In this document: piece after piece, positions 8,548 to 16,615 of the stretch | Numbering within the stretch: the first letter of the stretch is position 1 | Layout of the letters: every line of letters begins with the position of its first letter | From: Rheinheimera baltica DSM 14885 | GTDB lineage: Bacteria; Pseudomonadota; Gammaproteobacteria; Enterobacterales; Alteromonadaceae | Direction: 5' to 3' | Assembly (NCBI RefSeq): GCF_000425345.1 | Contig: NZ_AUDG01000048.1 | Coordinates: 1 to 33,654, forward strand | DNA: 33,654 nucleotides | The notes under the pieces: model-generated | What the model saw: only the letters and a program-made list of their open reading frames with translations | What the model was told of the DNA's origin: nothing | The model's database searches: none | Made by a program: the position numbers and the translations under genes

Positions 8548-9783
8548 ATGAAAATAAGTTCATTAATAACGGATACATTGGCCGAATTAGCACAGCATAA
8601 ACTGCGTACCTTTTTAACCCTGCTGGGCATGATATTCGGCGTTGGTGCCGTCATTGCCATGCTTAACATAGGTGAAGGGGCTGAACGCGAAGCGCTAAAA
8701 ACTATTGAAACCATGGGGCTTCGCAATCTGATAGTAGAAGCCCGTAGTTTTGATGAAAAAACGCTGCAAGAACAACGTAAACATTCACTCGGACTAAGTC
8801 AGAGCGATATCGATACAGCCGTTGCTACTATTCCGGGAGTCACAGCATTTAGCGCTGAGCGCAAAGTAGATACACACAACATCTACAGCCATCAGGGAAA
8901 AAGTGATGGCATCGCCATTGGCGTGTCGCCAAGCTATATGGCATTAAGCAAACTTACCTTTGCCAGCGGACGTAACTTTACCGAACAAGAAAACCGTTAT
9001 GCCGCCCAAGTGGCTATTTTGGGCGCCCGCGTTGCGCAAAGCCTTTTCCCCAGAGGCGACGCGTTAGGAAAAGCGGTAAAAGTAAACCATGTCTGGCTAC
9101 AGGTTGTGGGTGTACTGGCCGAACCGTATGCCGGTAGCAATGAGTTTCAGGGCATAAAATTGGGCGGCGAACAAAGCCAATTGTTTATGCCACTTAACAC
9201 CGCACAAACGCGTTTTAAAGCCGAGCCGCTAAGTGCCGAGCTTACCTCGTTCCGGTTGCAGCTTGATGAGGACGCCAATAACGCTTTAAGTGCCCGCGCC
9301 CTGGATTACCTGTTAAAACAGCGCCATAACGACATCGACGATTACAATATTATTGTGCCTGCAGCGTTATTGGCGCAACAAAAGCAAACCCAGCAAATTT
9401 TCAATATCGTCATGTCTTGTGTAGCGGGAATCTCTTTGTTAGTTGGCGGCATTGGCATTATGAATATCATGCTGGCCACGGTATTGGAGCGAACGAAAGA
9501 AATTGGCCTGTTACGCGCCATTGGTGCCACCCAACGTGATATAAAACTGCAATTTGTCGCAGAGAGCTTTGCCATTGCGATTCTTGGCGGCTTGTTAGGC
9601 ATAGTGTTTGGTATTTTACTGTCAGAACTTATCGCCTTTTATTCTGACTGGGCAGTAAGCTGGTCACTGCTGGCGATAGTGTTGTCGTTTAGTATTTGCG
9701 CGCTCATCGGTATCGCTTTTGGCGTGTATCCGGCGATTAAAGCCTCGCAGCTTGACCCTATAACCGCCCTGCAAAGTGAATAA
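8548..9783 (+). CDS. MacB-like ABC transporter permease (MacB_PCD + FtsX)
   Basis: A 411-residue inner-membrane permease of the MacB class. It has an N-terminal cytoplasmic helix and first membrane segment (HKLRTFLTLLGMIFGVGAVIAML, about 16-38), then a large periplasmic domain (about 45-270). Three C-terminal membrane helices make up the FtsX domain, with family signatures GGIGIMNIMLATVLERTKEIGLLRAIGA and VYPAIKASQLDPITAL. MacB-type proteins act as mechanotransducers, pushing periplasmic substrates out through TolC rather than carrying them through the membrane. It closes the five-gene operon; an AT-rich hairpin follows. The substrate is unknown. Confidence 0.92.
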   Translation: MKISSLITDTLAELAQHKLRTFLTLLGMIFGVGAVIAMLNIGEGAEREALKTIETMGLRNLIVEARSFDEKTLQEQRKHSLGLSQSDIDTAVATIPGVTAFSAERKVDTHNIYSHQGKSDGIAIGVSPSYMALSKLTFASGRNFTEQENRYAAQVAILGARVAQSLFPRGDALGKAVKVNHVWLQVVGVLAEPYAGSNEFQGIKLGGEQSQLFMPLNTAQTRFKAEPLSAELTSFRLQLDEDANNALSARALDYLLKQRHNDIDDYNIIVPAALLAQQKQTQQIFNIVMSCVAGISLLVGGIGIMNIMLATVLERTKEIGLLRAIGATQRDIKLQFVAESFAIAILGGLLGIVFGILLSELIAFYSDWAVSWSLLAIVLSFSICALIGIAFGVYPAIKASQLDPITALQSE

Positions 9784-9881
9784 TTTGCCTGGCGGACTAT
9801 ACACTGGGTGTCATAACAAACCGAGGCCGCTTAGTAGAGACAATATTAACTGAACGCTACATCTGGCAAAAGCTGGCATAG

Positions 9882-9907
9882 AATATTGAACACCCTCTCA
9901 ATATTTT
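9882..9907 (+). terminator. Weak intrinsic terminator after the ABC operon
   Basis: AATATTGA and TCAATATT form an 8-bp AT-rich stem around an 8-base loop, followed by a short T-run. It lies about 100 bases past the permease stop. The stem is weak, so efficiency is doubtful. The rest of 9784-9966 shows no gene. Confidence 0.4.
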
Positions 9908-9966
9908 CCCACATCAATACTAAAGACCACAGTTTCGTTAATGATAATACTTTATCTAGACACATT

Positions 9967-11454
9967 TCACTGCAGGCGGTCTTTTCGAAACAAAACCGGG
10001 CCAGCCTGAGTGTGGAAATTCAAACCATCAATTTGCCCCGAGATATCTAACCTAAACATCACGGTAAACTCTGGATTAAAATCTTCTCTAAAATCTGGCA
10101 TTCCTTGAAGATAAAAGCTGTCATGATTTAGGTGAGAAAGCGTAAATTCAAACGTTGGAAACTTAGCGATTAATGTGCCATTTTTCAATCTTACATCGAT
10201 AAATCCATAACCATTTGCATGGTATTTCCCTACATATCTTTGAAGTTCTAAAGTAGGCATCGCTTCGGCATTAAAACGTTGTTCCGTATTTTGGGGGCGG
10301 TACATTTCGCTAACCACTATTGGGTAATCTGACTCGGGTAAATTCAATATTTTGCGTGAAATAAGATCTGAAACAATATAGGGCAAAACAGAGTTTCCTT
10401 GATTACTAAGAACCGCTATGCCGAGCTGTTCAAAAGGGTGCATATTAATTACAGATGAAAAACCATTGGTATTGCCGCCATGACGTACTCTGAAGTGACC
10501 ATCGGCGACTCCTAATCGCCATCCATACCCTTCGCCTTGCAGAAAGGCATCCTCTGTGTAAGGGTCTGATTTTATATTTTGTAGTCTTGTTGCTTGTTTA
10601 ATGTATCCTGCTGGAACAACTTGTTTTTGATTGTACTTTCCTTCGTTTAACCAAACTTTCATCCATTTTGATAGATCAATTGCTGAGCTCTTTATTGCGC
10701 CAGCTGAACTATATGAGTAGTAATTTTCGAACGGTACTTTAACCATGTGTTCGCCCAATTTTGCATAGCCATAAGCATAATTATTGGTCTGTTTCATTTC
10801 AGCAACACTGGTTGATGACTGAGTCATGTCTAATGGAATAAATAATTTTTGTTTTATCTGCTCTTCCCACGTTCTGTCAGTCACAGTTTCGACAATCGCG
10901 CCGGCTAACGTATAGCCAATATTGCTATAAATAAAACTATTGCCTATTTCACCTTGAGGCTTTAGGTAAGGCAATCTTTTTATCATTTCTGACTTGCTTG
11001 GCTCCGGAAAAAGAACAAGTGATAAACCATGGTCACCAATGCCACTTCTATGGCTGAGTAAATCACCAAGGGTAATACGTTGATCCATTTCCGTATTAAA
11101 AAATTTCAAGGTAGGGATATAAACTGATGGTCTGGCAGATAGTTCTAATTTATCTTCACTGGCCAATTGTCCTATTAACGCTCCAGTAAAAGCTTTTGTA
11201 ATAGAGCCGATATGAAAAACTGTCTCAGTATCCACCGGAAGTTTATTTTCAGGGTCCCTCCAACCATAACCCTTCGCGAAAATGACCTCATTTTTATATA
11301 CAACCGCAACAGATAACCCAGGGGCATTATATTCTTCAACATAGCGAAGAATCTGGGTATTTATTTCTGCAATTGGCAAAGATAACTCTTCAGCTTTCAG
11401 AGACAGAGACAATAAAAACGAGATTGTAAGTAGGACGCTTTTCGTCATAAGCAT
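9967..11454 (-). CDS. Exported serine hydrolase, beta-lactamase/PF00144 family (1)
   Basis: A 495-residue protein with a Sec signal (about residues 1-21) and a class C beta-lactamase / penicillin-binding-like fold. Catalytic motifs are SITK (Ser84-Lys87), YSN (176-178) and HGG (325-327). About 100 residues follow, resembling the C-terminal beta domain often attached in this family. Members include D-aminopeptidases, esterases and peptidoglycan peptidases, so the substrate cannot be read from sequence. An AGGA site precedes ATG-CTT-ATG, so translation may begin at either ATG. Its base composition is clearly AT-richer than the ABC operon (for example 28% GC in 10621-10680 against 62% in 8041-8100). 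A second PF00144 gene lies two genes upstream on the same strand. Confidence 0.88.
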   Translation of the reverse strand: MLMTKSVLLTISFLLSLSLKAEELSLPIAEINTQILRYVEEYNAPGLSVAVVYKNEVIFAKGYGWRDPENKLPVDTETVFHIGSITKAFTGALIGQLASEDKLELSARPSVYIPTLKFFNTEMDQRITLGDLLSHRSGIGDHGLSLVLFPEPSKSEMIKRLPYLKPQGEIGNSFIYSNIGYTLAGAIVETVTDRTWEEQIKQKLFIPLDMTQSSTSVAEMKQTNNYAYGYAKLGEHMVKVPFENYYSYSSAGAIKSSAIDLSKWMKVWLNEGKYNQKQVVPAGYIKQATRLQNIKSDPYTEDAFLQGEGYGWRLGVADGHFRVRHGGNTNGFSSVINMHPFEQLGIAVLSNQGNSVLPYIVSDLISRKILNLPESDYPIVVSEMYRPQNTEQRFNAEAMPTLELQRYVGKYHANGYGFIDVRLKNGTLIAKFPTFEFTLSHLNHDSFYLQGMPDFREDFNPEFTVMFRLDISGQIDGLNFHTQAGPVLFRKDRLQ

Positions 11455-11614
11455 TTATTCCTGTTGAGTTATATGTTTGTCGAGCTCAATAGCGCACTTT
11501 AATTAAATATTTCTCTGTTGATCGCTGTTATTAAAATCTTGGTTTGATGACAAAAAAATGCTTTATTGTTGGTCATAAAAAAGCATGTCTTTTCAATTCT
11601 AGTTAGGTATCGCC

Positions 11615-11640
11615 TATAAAAAACATGCAAAATGTATGTT
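11615..11640 (-). terminator. Intrinsic terminator after the S41-like gene
   Basis: On the minus strand AACATACA-TTT-TGCATGTT forms a 7-of-8 stem followed by six T residues. It lies directly past the stop of the S41-like gene. The rest of 11455-11614 is AT-rich and presumably holds the promoter of the downstream serine hydrolase. Confidence 0.5.
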
Positions 11641-11645
11641 TTGTC

Positions 11646-12641
11646 TTAGTTTTGTAGCCAAGCAATTGCACTGGCTAGCGTATGCTCACTTGATGTCGCC
11701 TCATCCACGGGGATGCGCACACCATATTTTTGTTGTTCACGATCAGCGATAACTGCTGTTGTAAGAAACAAAGCGCTATTGTCACTCAGCGTAAAATTGG
11801 TATTTGCAGTAGATAACCCACAGCTATCAGTTCCAAAAAATTGCACGTTGAATTGCTTTTTAAAAGCAATTACGGTGGCTTCACCCGAGCTTGCCGTTCT
11901 TTTACTAGTCAACACGGCAATTTTTGGTAAGGGCGTAATTAGGCTATAAGGTTGATCTACAGTAACGACAGGGCTACCACCTAAGAGCGAAGACCCATTG
12001 TTGTAACCCCACCAGGTCGAATTTTCGTCAGCATCGATAAAATAGCCCAGTGTAGTACCTTCGAATAAAGGCCCGAGTCCCGCTATCATTGGCCACATAT
12101 TGCCGCCTTGATTGTTTCGAAGATCAACAATCCATGCCGTTACACCTTGACTGTCTTGTTTAGCTATTTCTTGCTGTATTGTTGTCGCTATTTGCTTGGC
12201 TTCAGCCGCGTCTCGAGACATAACAGCATCTACTCTTACATAACCTATTCCGGGTTCTTCAGGAGTGTCTAAAGCCAGATTTTGCTCACATCTGATTGTT
12301 GACGGATAAGTTATCAATGCCCCTGAAGGGGAATTTAGAAAAGAATGATTTGTGTTTATCAATTCTAGTGCACGCGTAATCGCAGGATAAGTATCTTTAA
12401 TTGCACCAACATTTGCAGCCAATTGACTAACCTCAGATTCAAGATTGCTCCAATTCACTTCATTCCGAGTTAGGGCATTGTTACGCATAATTGTAATAAT
12501 TTCAGACAAATAGGCTTGGGCCATCCTTTGTTGAGCAAGAGATAGATCGTCGCCACTATTATCGCTACCTCCACATGAAAGCAAAAGCAAAAAAGACGTA
12601 AGTAAAATTATAAAAGAAAGTAATTTTTTAACTGCACTCAT
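11646..12641 (-). CDS. S41-family peptidase-like lipoprotein
   Basis: I choose the ATG at 12641 (MSAVKKLL...) because AGGA lies about 9 bases before it. An in-frame ATG seven codons upstream has no ribosome site. The product (331 residues) has a lipoprotein signal with Cys in LLLSCGG, then a helical region. The C-terminal-processing-peptidase core follows: VDLRNNQGGNMWPMIAGL (oxyanion region) and LTSKRTASSGEATVIAFKK with the nucleophile Ser in TASSGE, then FFGTDSCGLSTANTNF. No PDZ domain is recognisable, unlike CtpA/Prc. It probably acts in the periplasm or on the cell surface on an unknown peptide substrate. It lies between two PF00144 serine hydrolases on the same strand. Confidence 0.82.
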   Translation of the reverse strand: MSAVKKLLSFIILLTSFLLLLSCGGSDNSGDDLSLAQQRMAQAYLSEIITIMRNNALTRNEVNWSNLESEVSQLAANVGAIKDTYPAITRALELINTNHSFLNSPSGALITYPSTIRCEQNLALDTPEEPGIGYVRVDAVMSRDAAEAKQIATTIQQEIAKQDSQGVTAWIVDLRNNQGGNMWPMIAGLGPLFEGTTLGYFIDADENSTWWGYNNGSSLLGGSPVVTVDQPYSLITPLPKIAVLTSKRTASSGEATVIAFKKQFNVQFFGTDSCGLSTANTNFTLSDNSALFLTTAVIADREQQKYGVRIPVDEATSSEHTLASAIAWLQN

Positions 12642-12776
12642 TATGTGTTTTCCTAATTCCAATGTGCATTATCACGCCAAATGGTTGTAGGTAGCGTTAT
12701 GTTTTGCCAAATTTATTTCCAATTATCAGCGACCACCAACAGAACAAAACGCCGCTCATTCATCGTACGAATGTAA

Positions 12777-12798
12777 CACCGCCATCTCGCTGGCGGTG
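12777..12798 (-). terminator. Hairpin after the second serine hydrolase
   Basis: CACCGCCA and TGGCGGTG form a perfect 8-bp GC-rich stem with a 6-base loop, 24 bases past the stop of the minus-strand hydrolase gene. The following minus-strand bases (TTACATT) give only a poor U-tract. Confidence 0.45.
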
Positions 12799-12822
12799 GT
12801 TAACCTAGAATCGTATTCCCTG

Positions 12823-14529
12823 TTAATTTACTTTTTCAAATTTAAGCTTATTGATAAGCGTTCCAGATACCTCTAGTGCCGCTACTTGGGATACATTATT
12901 ACGAATAAATTTTGCCCGAAGAAAGAAGCCGGTATTTCCAGAAAAAGTATTGGTATCGAATGGCGTCAAATACACTTCACTTCGCAAGTTTTTGGCTTTA
13001 AGTTGATTGTCTTCCAGCACCAGTTCATAAGTGGTATCTAACTCCTGGCTGTAATAGCGTCCTGTAAATTCAGTCAAATTGACAGATTCAGCATTAATCG
13101 AGGGAATTGCTACCCGCTCCCCAACCAAGGTCTGGCCACCATAAATGCCTTCAACAAGGGTAATTTTCTCTACGTTTTTAGTGTTAACTGCACCAAATCT
13201 TAATTTACGCCCTTCATCGCCAAAACTGAATTCATTGTCAGCCAAATGGGTTAAGGGCTGCTTGGCTCCCCCCATTATCTGTAAATAAAGCTGTGTGCCA
13301 TCTTGGTTAATGCTGTAAATAAGCCCGCCTAATAATTCAAAATCACCGGTATAACTTGCTAATGTCTCAGTTGACAATGCTGAGGTGCTCAGCCGTTTCT
13401 GGGGTAACGCTGACAAATAAAAATCAGCAATGTCGTAGGCGATATTCAGTGGATTGAGATAAGGCATATTAGCCAGCACCACGACTGATAGTTTTTCACT
13501 GGGCATTCTTAGCAAAAATGTTCTATAGCCCGCTATTGTGCCACCATGACCCATTGCTTCAATGCCACGATGTTTATCTATTACCTGCCCGAACGCATAA
13601 TTTATGGTCTCGCCATTATTAAATACATTCGGTGTTTTCATTTGTTGAATAACAGCAAGGTTACCCACTTTTGGCTGTTCAAAGTTGACTGCCCATTTGG
13701 CTAAATCTTTAACCGTAGTGGTTAAACCTGTTGAACCGACCATATCTGACAGCAATACACTTTTAGCAAAACCATTAGTAGTGCGCCGGTAGGAATAGGC
13801 TTTGTTTTTAATCACTGCGCGATAGTTAGCTGGAAAAGCACTGTTGGTCATTCCCAGCGGTTTAAAAATGCGATTTTGTGTGAACTCTGCAAAAGATTGT
13901 CCTGAAACGCGACTCACAATTTCAGCTAATAAAAAGTAACCTGAATTACTGTATTCAAACATCTCACCCGGTGTGAAATTTAAATTTTTTTGCATGCTAA
14001 GCAGTTTTAATGCCTGTGCTTGGGTTGCAATGTCATCACTTTGCCACCCGGCTAATTCAAGCATCACTCCTTGCTGACGCAAACCACTAGTATGATGTAA
14101 TAAGTGTCTTAAGGTGATTTTATGGCCAAGATCAGACAGCTCAGGCAGGTATTTAGTTACTTCGTCATCAATTGATAATTTCCCCTCATCTGCTAATAAC
14201 AAAATTGAGAAGGCGGTAAATTGTTTAGAAATTGAAGCGACTTCAAATACCGTGTCAGGCGTAATCGGAATGCCGTATTCAAGGTTTGCCAGTCCAACTC
14301 CTTTGCTGTAGACCAACTCACCATCTTTTACTACAGCAACGGCTAACCCAGGTAAGGTAGTACTCGCCCATCTTGCTAAATATTGATCTACTTTTTCTGC
14401 TGCATTTTTTTGTGCAGTTACTGCCTGAAGTTCAGTTAGTAACCGGTACTCAGATTGAGCGGCGAATACATTTAGGGTTAAACAGCTACAAATTAACAGT
14501 GTGATACAACGGATGTGGTAGAACATCAT
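12823..14529 (-). CDS. Exported serine hydrolase, beta-lactamase/PF00144 family (2)
   Basis: I choose the ATG at 14529 (MMFYHIRCITLL), preceded by GGGGG about 10 bases upstream. This puts a normal signal peptide (ending near VFA-AQS) at the N-terminus; an in-frame ATG 11 codons earlier would bury it. The protein has about 568 residues. Catalytic motifs are ASISKQF (Ser near 99, Lys 102), YSN (about 193-195) and GHGGTIAGY. A C-terminal beta-rich domain of about 200 residues (LASYTGDFELLGGLIYSI ... FTGRYYSQELDTTYEL) follows, in two repeats of a lipocalin-like motif common in this family. Likely a periplasmic or surface hydrolase of unknown substrate. A membrane-bound AraC-type regulator lies immediately upstream. 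Confidence 0.88.
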   Translation of the reverse strand: MMFYHIRCITLLICSCLTLNVFAAQSEYRLLTELQAVTAQKNAAEKVDQYLARWASTTLPGLAVAVVKDGELVYSKGVGLANLEYGIPITPDTVFEVASISKQFTAFSILLLADEGKLSIDDEVTKYLPELSDLGHKITLRHLLHHTSGLRQQGVMLELAGWQSDDIATQAQALKLLSMQKNLNFTPGEMFEYSNSGYFLLAEIVSRVSGQSFAEFTQNRIFKPLGMTNSAFPANYRAVIKNKAYSYRRTTNGFAKSVLLSDMVGSTGLTTTVKDLAKWAVNFEQPKVGNLAVIQQMKTPNVFNNGETINYAFGQVIDKHRGIEAMGHGGTIAGYRTFLLRMPSEKLSVVVLANMPYLNPLNIAYDIADFYLSALPQKRLSTSALSTETLASYTGDFELLGGLIYSINQDGTQLYLQIMGGAKQPLTHLADNEFSFGDEGRKLRFGAVNTKNVEKITLVEGIYGGQTLVGERVAIPSINAESVNLTEFTGRYYSQELDTTYELVLEDNQLKAKNLRSEVYLTPFDTNTFSGNTGFFLRAKFIRNNVSQVAALEVSGTLINKLKFEKVN

Positions 14530-14598
14530 GCTAGAAAGCCCCCATATATTAAATCTAATCACAATTTAGTCTTAATGTTTGAATGACTCGACCGACTA

Positions 14599-14643
14599 AA
14601 AAAAGTCGAACCAATTAGCATGAAACATTTGGTTCGACTTTTA
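14599..14643 (-). terminator. Strong intrinsic terminator
   Basis: AAAAGTCGAACCAA (14601-14614) and TTGGTTCGACTTTT (14629-14642) form a perfect 14-bp stem. A run of seven T residues follows on the minus strand. It ends transcription of the AraC-type regulator before the hydrolase gene, so the two are separate transcription units. Confidence 0.85.
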
Positions 14644-14657
14644 GCAACCACATGGTT

Positions 14658-15758
14658 TTAATGGTTTTTTTTGCTTAAATGATTTTTACGATATTGGGTA
14701 GGAGTAAAGCCTGTATGGTTTTTAAAGGCAGTATTAAAAGAGGATTTTGAATTAAAACCAACCTGATACAAAATTTCCAGCACAGTGAGTTTTTGTTTTG
14801 TGGAGTCTTGAAGCAATTTGGCGGCTGCATCAATTCTATAGCGATTAATAAAATCAAAAAAGTGTTGGCCCATTTTATGGTTGATCAAGATTGACAGTTC
14901 TTTAGATGGAACCTGCATTTGTGCCGCCAGTGTTTGTAACGTAAGGGACGGGTCTAAATAAGGCGCTTCTTTTTGCATATACTCTTTAACCCGCTTAGTT
15001 TCTGGGGAGTCATCGTCAATAGGCGTCTTTAACTTGCTGGCAATAGTTCCCTTTTGCTGTTTTACTAAGGTTTCAACTAGCTGCAACTCGCCATCTATAC
15101 CGCGAAATAATTCTGGAGACGATAGCGCCTTTAACACAAACCATGTGATCACGGATAAAGCCGATACTCCTACGGCCAACTGAAGCCCCTGAAATAACTG
15201 GTTGTATGCGGTAAAAGAAATCACTTCTTTGACAGTAGCTAATGAACCCGCAATAACAAAAACAACGGTCAGTTGCCCCAGCCAACGGTAGCTTTGATTG
15301 CTGTGCTCAGTATAGTTCTGTCGATAAATACGCTTAAATCTTCGCAAGGTAAAAGCGACTAAAAGGATATAACCTAACCATTGCATACTGCTGGCCAGCG
15401 ACAACCAGCCAGGCTGACTAAGTTCAAAAACGGCTAAAAAATTAACGACCAAAAAAGGAATGCCATGCAGCAAATGGCTAAGCTTTAACCTGAAGTTTTT
15501 ATAACAAATTGCCAATACATACAAATAGAACACGGGCATTTCAAGAAATGAGAATGACATTCGGAACAGTTCTAACGCATAGGTACCCGGCAAAAGTAAC
15601 CATATAAACCAACCACTCAGGTTAAGGGCTGTGAGGGTTAGGAATAACGCAAAAAGACGATTCGCCAGTTTGTTGTGTGTATTGACGCTCAACAAAAAAC
15701 TGGCCAAAAGCAACAAAACAAAGACACATAACACGCCAATTACATTAATTAACTGCAA
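14658..15758 (-). CDS. Membrane-anchored AraC-family transcriptional regulator
   Basis: A 366-residue protein with an N-terminal half of about seven hydrophobic segments (first at about 4-24, then about 33-55, 60-85, 97-113, 122-139, 155-175, 188-210). A linker follows, then a C-terminal AraC-type double helix-turn-helix (about 260-360) with the family signature ILYQVGFNSKSSFNTAFKNHTGFTPTQYRK. This layout suggests a regulator that senses a signal in or across the membrane and binds DNA directly. The nearest downstream target candidate is the PF00144 hydrolase, separated by a strong terminator. A perfect 9-bp dyad just upstream of the start could be its own operator. The signal is unknown. Confidence 0.88.
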   Translation of the reverse strand: MQLINVIGVLCVFVLLLLASFLLSVNTHNKLANRLFALFLTLTALNLSGWFIWLLLPGTYALELFRMSFSFLEMPVFYLYVLAICYKNFRLKLSHLLHGIPFLVVNFLAVFELSQPGWLSLASSMQWLGYILLVAFTLRRFKRIYRQNYTEHSNQSYRWLGQLTVVFVIAGSLATVKEVISFTAYNQLFQGLQLAVGVSALSVITWFVLKALSSPELFRGIDGELQLVETLVKQQKGTIASKLKTPIDDDSPETKRVKEYMQKEAPYLDPSLTLQTLAAQMQVPSKELSILINHKMGQHFFDFINRYRIDAAAKLLQDSTKQKLTVLEILYQVGFNSKSSFNTAFKNHTGFTPTQYRKNHLSKKNH

Positions 15759-15778
15759 TTTTTAGCTTCCAATGAATG

Positions 15779-15805
15779 AGCATGACAATCCACTTATGTC
15801 ATGCT
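15779..15805. promoter_or_regulatory. Perfect dyad upstream of the AraC-type regulator
   Basis: AGCATGACA and TGTCATGCT form a perfect 9-bp inverted repeat with a 9-base spacer, starting 21 bases upstream of the regulator's ATG. The spacing suits an autoregulatory operator or a leader hairpin. No T-run follows, so it is not an obvious terminator. Confidence 0.4.
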
Positions 15806-15913
15806 GAACAATAAGGCTCTAAAGTAATTACATTAGGAACCAGTACTAAGTTTTTTACAGGGTAATATAGATAGGAGGGCCGAACAACGACACTGGCTTT
15901 AAAGAAGTAACGT

Positions 15914-15951
15914 CCGGTACAGCAGTACGCTCTTTAGCACCGCTGTACCGG
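15914..15951 (-). terminator. Hairpin downstream of the redoxin gene
   Basis: CCGGTACAGC and GCTGTACCGG form a perfect 10-bp stem around an 18-base loop, 24 bases past the redoxin stop. It is probably the end of the scsB-like/redoxin transcript, although no clear U-tract follows. Confidence 0.5.
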
Positions 15952-15974
15952 TTATGTTTTAGTAGTGTTAAAAC

Positions 15975-16574
15975 CTAGTACTTCACACTACAACCGTACG
16001 GCTTTGTAATGGCCGGATCAGGTGTATTTCCGACCAGCACAGCGTTTGCTGCGTTAGCAAATAATGGGGTGGCCTTAGCAATATCGTCTACCTTAGCCGA
16101 GGGAATACTGTCGATACCGCCCATGTATTGCAACACACCGGCTTTGTCGATCACGTACATATGTGGCGTGGTTTTAGCATCATAGGCTTTACCTACCACA
16201 CCCGTTTCGTCAAATACAACTGCCGTAGGCGCCGCATTTCGGCTAGCGGTTAGCTCGTCCGCTTTAGCACCACTAACATGGCCCTGCTTGCCCGGTGCTG
16301 AAGAAATGACACTTAACCACACCACGTCGCGTGCAGTCATATCCGCTTGCAATGCCTGCATGTTGCCGCTGTAGTGCTTTACAACAAACGGGCAGTCATG
16401 GTTGGTCCATTCCAGCACCACATTTTTCCCCGCAAAATTTTTTAAACTATGGCTGTTGCCCTTGGAATCTACCACGGTAAAGTCCGGGGCGGGTGCACCT
16501 ATCTGTGGCGCTGCCGCTACACCTAAAGAAAAACATGCCGCTGCTGCAGCCAGGACCAGTTGACGTAATTTCAT
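15975..16574 (-). CDS. Periplasmic redoxin (AhpC/TSA, thioredoxin fold)
   Basis: The start at 16574 (MKLRQLVLAAAAACF) is fixed by an AGGAG site 7 bases upstream and by a signal peptide ending near VAAA-PQIG; the frame is open further upstream but without these. The 199-residue product has a thioredoxin/peroxiredoxin fold. Its active-site region LEWTNHDCPFVVKHY carries one Cys (about 61), not a CxxC. A second Cys lies near the C-terminus (GCSVKY). Other fold marks are TTPHMYVID (cis-Pro) and GGID. It follows the ScsB/DsbD-like gene by 41 bases, so it is probably reduced by that transporter, acting as a periplasmic peroxidase or thiol protein. The exact activity is inferred. Confidence 0.85.
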   Translation of the reverse strand: MKLRQLVLAAAAACFSLGVAAAPQIGAPAPDFTVVDSKGNSHSLKNFAGKNVVLEWTNHDCPFVVKHYSGNMQALQADMTARDVVWLSVISSAPGKQGHVSGAKADELTASRNAAPTAVVFDETGVVGKAYDAKTTPHMYVIDKAGVLQYMGGIDSIPSAKVDDIAKATPLFANAANAVLVGNTPDPAITKPYGCSVKY

Positions 16575-16615
16575 AGTATTACTCCTGTTTAACATGGCCT
16601 GCCAGGCCGTTAGGG

